The notes beneath the pieces were generated by a model that was not told the DNA's origin, made no database searches, and worked only from the letters and a program-made list of their open reading frames with translations. A program made the translations under genes and the position numbers. This document shows, piece after piece, positions 6,194 through 6,598 of a stretch of 6,598 nucleotides of DNA. Every line of letters starts with the position of its first letter. Position 1 is the first letter of the stretch. The stretch comes from Parcubacteria group bacterium (lineage in GTDB: Bacteria; Patescibacteriota; Minisyncoccia; Phycocordibacterales; UBA12088): assembly GCA_021731325.1 (NCBI GenBank), contig JAKFXP010000133.1:1-6598 (forward strand). Reading direction: 5' to 3'.

Positions 6194-6598
6194 ATGATGT
6201 ATGAGTATGTACGATGTGCGCGTATCTCCCATAGGCTCGCGCTGGGTGTAGCAGTAGTGGTGTACAGCGTCATGGTCTTAGATACGCATCCGAGAGCACC
6301 TCAGGCGCTCGCTGCGGCGTATGAGGCCACCACCACCGTTTCTCTGACGGTCTGTGGAGATGCCTTGGTATCCGGAAGTGAGTTGTGTGATGATGCCTCG
6401 AATACGGGGGCGTATTCGAGTACTATTAGTGGCAAGACGTGCAATCCGCTCTGTAGTGGCTATGGCCCATACTGCGGTGACGGTATTATCATGACTCTGT
6501 ATGGTGAAGAGTGTGATGACAGTAACAATACTGCCGGAGACCTCTGTGATCCAGTCTGTCAGAACGAGTCTGAGCCGGTGACAGAGGGTGGTGGAGGT
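6194..6598 (+). CDS. N-terminal part of an exported cysteine-rich protein with DUF4215/Myxococcus-type disulfide repeats (3' truncated)
   Basis: An ATG-ATG pair at 6194-6199, three bases after the previous stop, opens a frame that stays open to the window end (135 codons). Residues 1-42 form a signal peptide: basic region with R7, R10, H13 and R14, hydrophobic core L-G-V-A-V-V-V-Y-S-V-M-V-L, and an A-L-A-A-A region likely cleaved near 42. Then come two cysteine repeats, about 54-87 and 94-122. The second is nearly canonical: C-G-D-G, then G-E-E-C-D-D-S-N-N, then G-D-L-C-D-P-V-C. This is the signature of the DUF4215 / Myxococcus cysteine-rich repeat found in large secreted proteins, where each unit is held by disulfides. 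The visible end, after Q-N-E-S-E-P-V-T-E, runs into a glycine stretch that suggests a linker. It is probably in one transcript with the membrane-anchor gene. Function is unknown. Confidence 0.85.
   Translation, partial: MMYEYVRCARISHRLALGVAVVVYSVMVLDTHPRAPQALAAAYEATTTVSLTVCGDALVSGSELCDDASNTGAYSSTISGKTCNPLCSGYGPYCGDGIIMTLYGEECDDSNNTAGDLCDPVCQNESEPVTEGGGG
6353..6559 (+). repeat. Two DUF4215-like cysteine repeats
   Basis: Repeat 1 (6353-6454) and repeat 2 (6473-6559) both follow C-G-D, then G-[SE]-E-x-C-D-D-x-[SN]-N, then C-x-x-x-C. Repeat 1 has a longer insertion between the CDD motif and the last cysteine pair and lacks the G-D-x-C form. Each unit has four cysteines, consistent with paired disulfides. 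Confidence 0.75.

Noticed and set aside
1..6598. CRISPR array, tRNA or rRNA genes, insertion sequences
   Set aside because: No regularly spaced direct repeats, cloverleaf, rRNA-like stretch, transposase or terminal inverted repeats were seen.

Overview
The window looks like a piece of a Candidate Phyla Radiation genome, probably a Parcubacteria-type (Patescibacteria) bacterium. The reasons are indirect: tightly packed same-strand genes, almost no canonical Shine-Dalgarno sequences, a MacB-type ABC transporter with no adaptor or outer-membrane gene beside it, and a run of large Thr/Ser/Ala-rich exported proteins with FnIII-like, Ig-like and DUF4215-like cysteine repeats. TAA and TGA both behave as stops, so a Gracilibacteria-type recoded TGA is not indicated. 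The taxonomic call is inference from style, not from a marker gene.

Layout, all genes on the + strand. (1) 1-309 is the 3' end of a protein with a fibronectin-III-like domain. (2) 311-1759 is an ABC ATPase of the LolD/MacB class with an unusual C-terminal extension of about 250 residues that contains an internal duplication. (3) 1772-2980 is the MacB/FtsX-family permease that pairs with it. (4) After a 76-base gap holding a perfect DnaA-box 9-mer and weak promoter-like elements, 3057-4937 encodes a 626-residue membrane-anchored or secreted protein of three Ig-like modules plus a C-terminal beta domain. (5) A strong 13-bp hairpin terminator (4956-4986) ends that unit. (6) 5120-6190 encodes a type I membrane protein: signal peptide, two Ig-like ectodomains, one transmembrane helix and a Pro/Arg-rich cytoplasmic tail. 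(7) 6194-6598 is the 5' end of an exported cysteine-rich protein with two DUF4215-like repeats, cut by the window edge.

The first three genes are separated by 1 and 12 bases and are probably co-transcribed and partly translationally coupled. The ATPase and permease should form a mechanotransmission-type ABC complex acting on something at the outer face of the membrane. The FnIII protein before it and the three exported proteins after it are plausible clients or partners, but only proximity supports that. The pairing of a secreted beta-domain protein with a single-pass Ig-like anchor resembles in layout the WxL / WxL-interacting-protein clusters of Firmicutes. This resemblance is a hypothesis, since no WxL motif is present.
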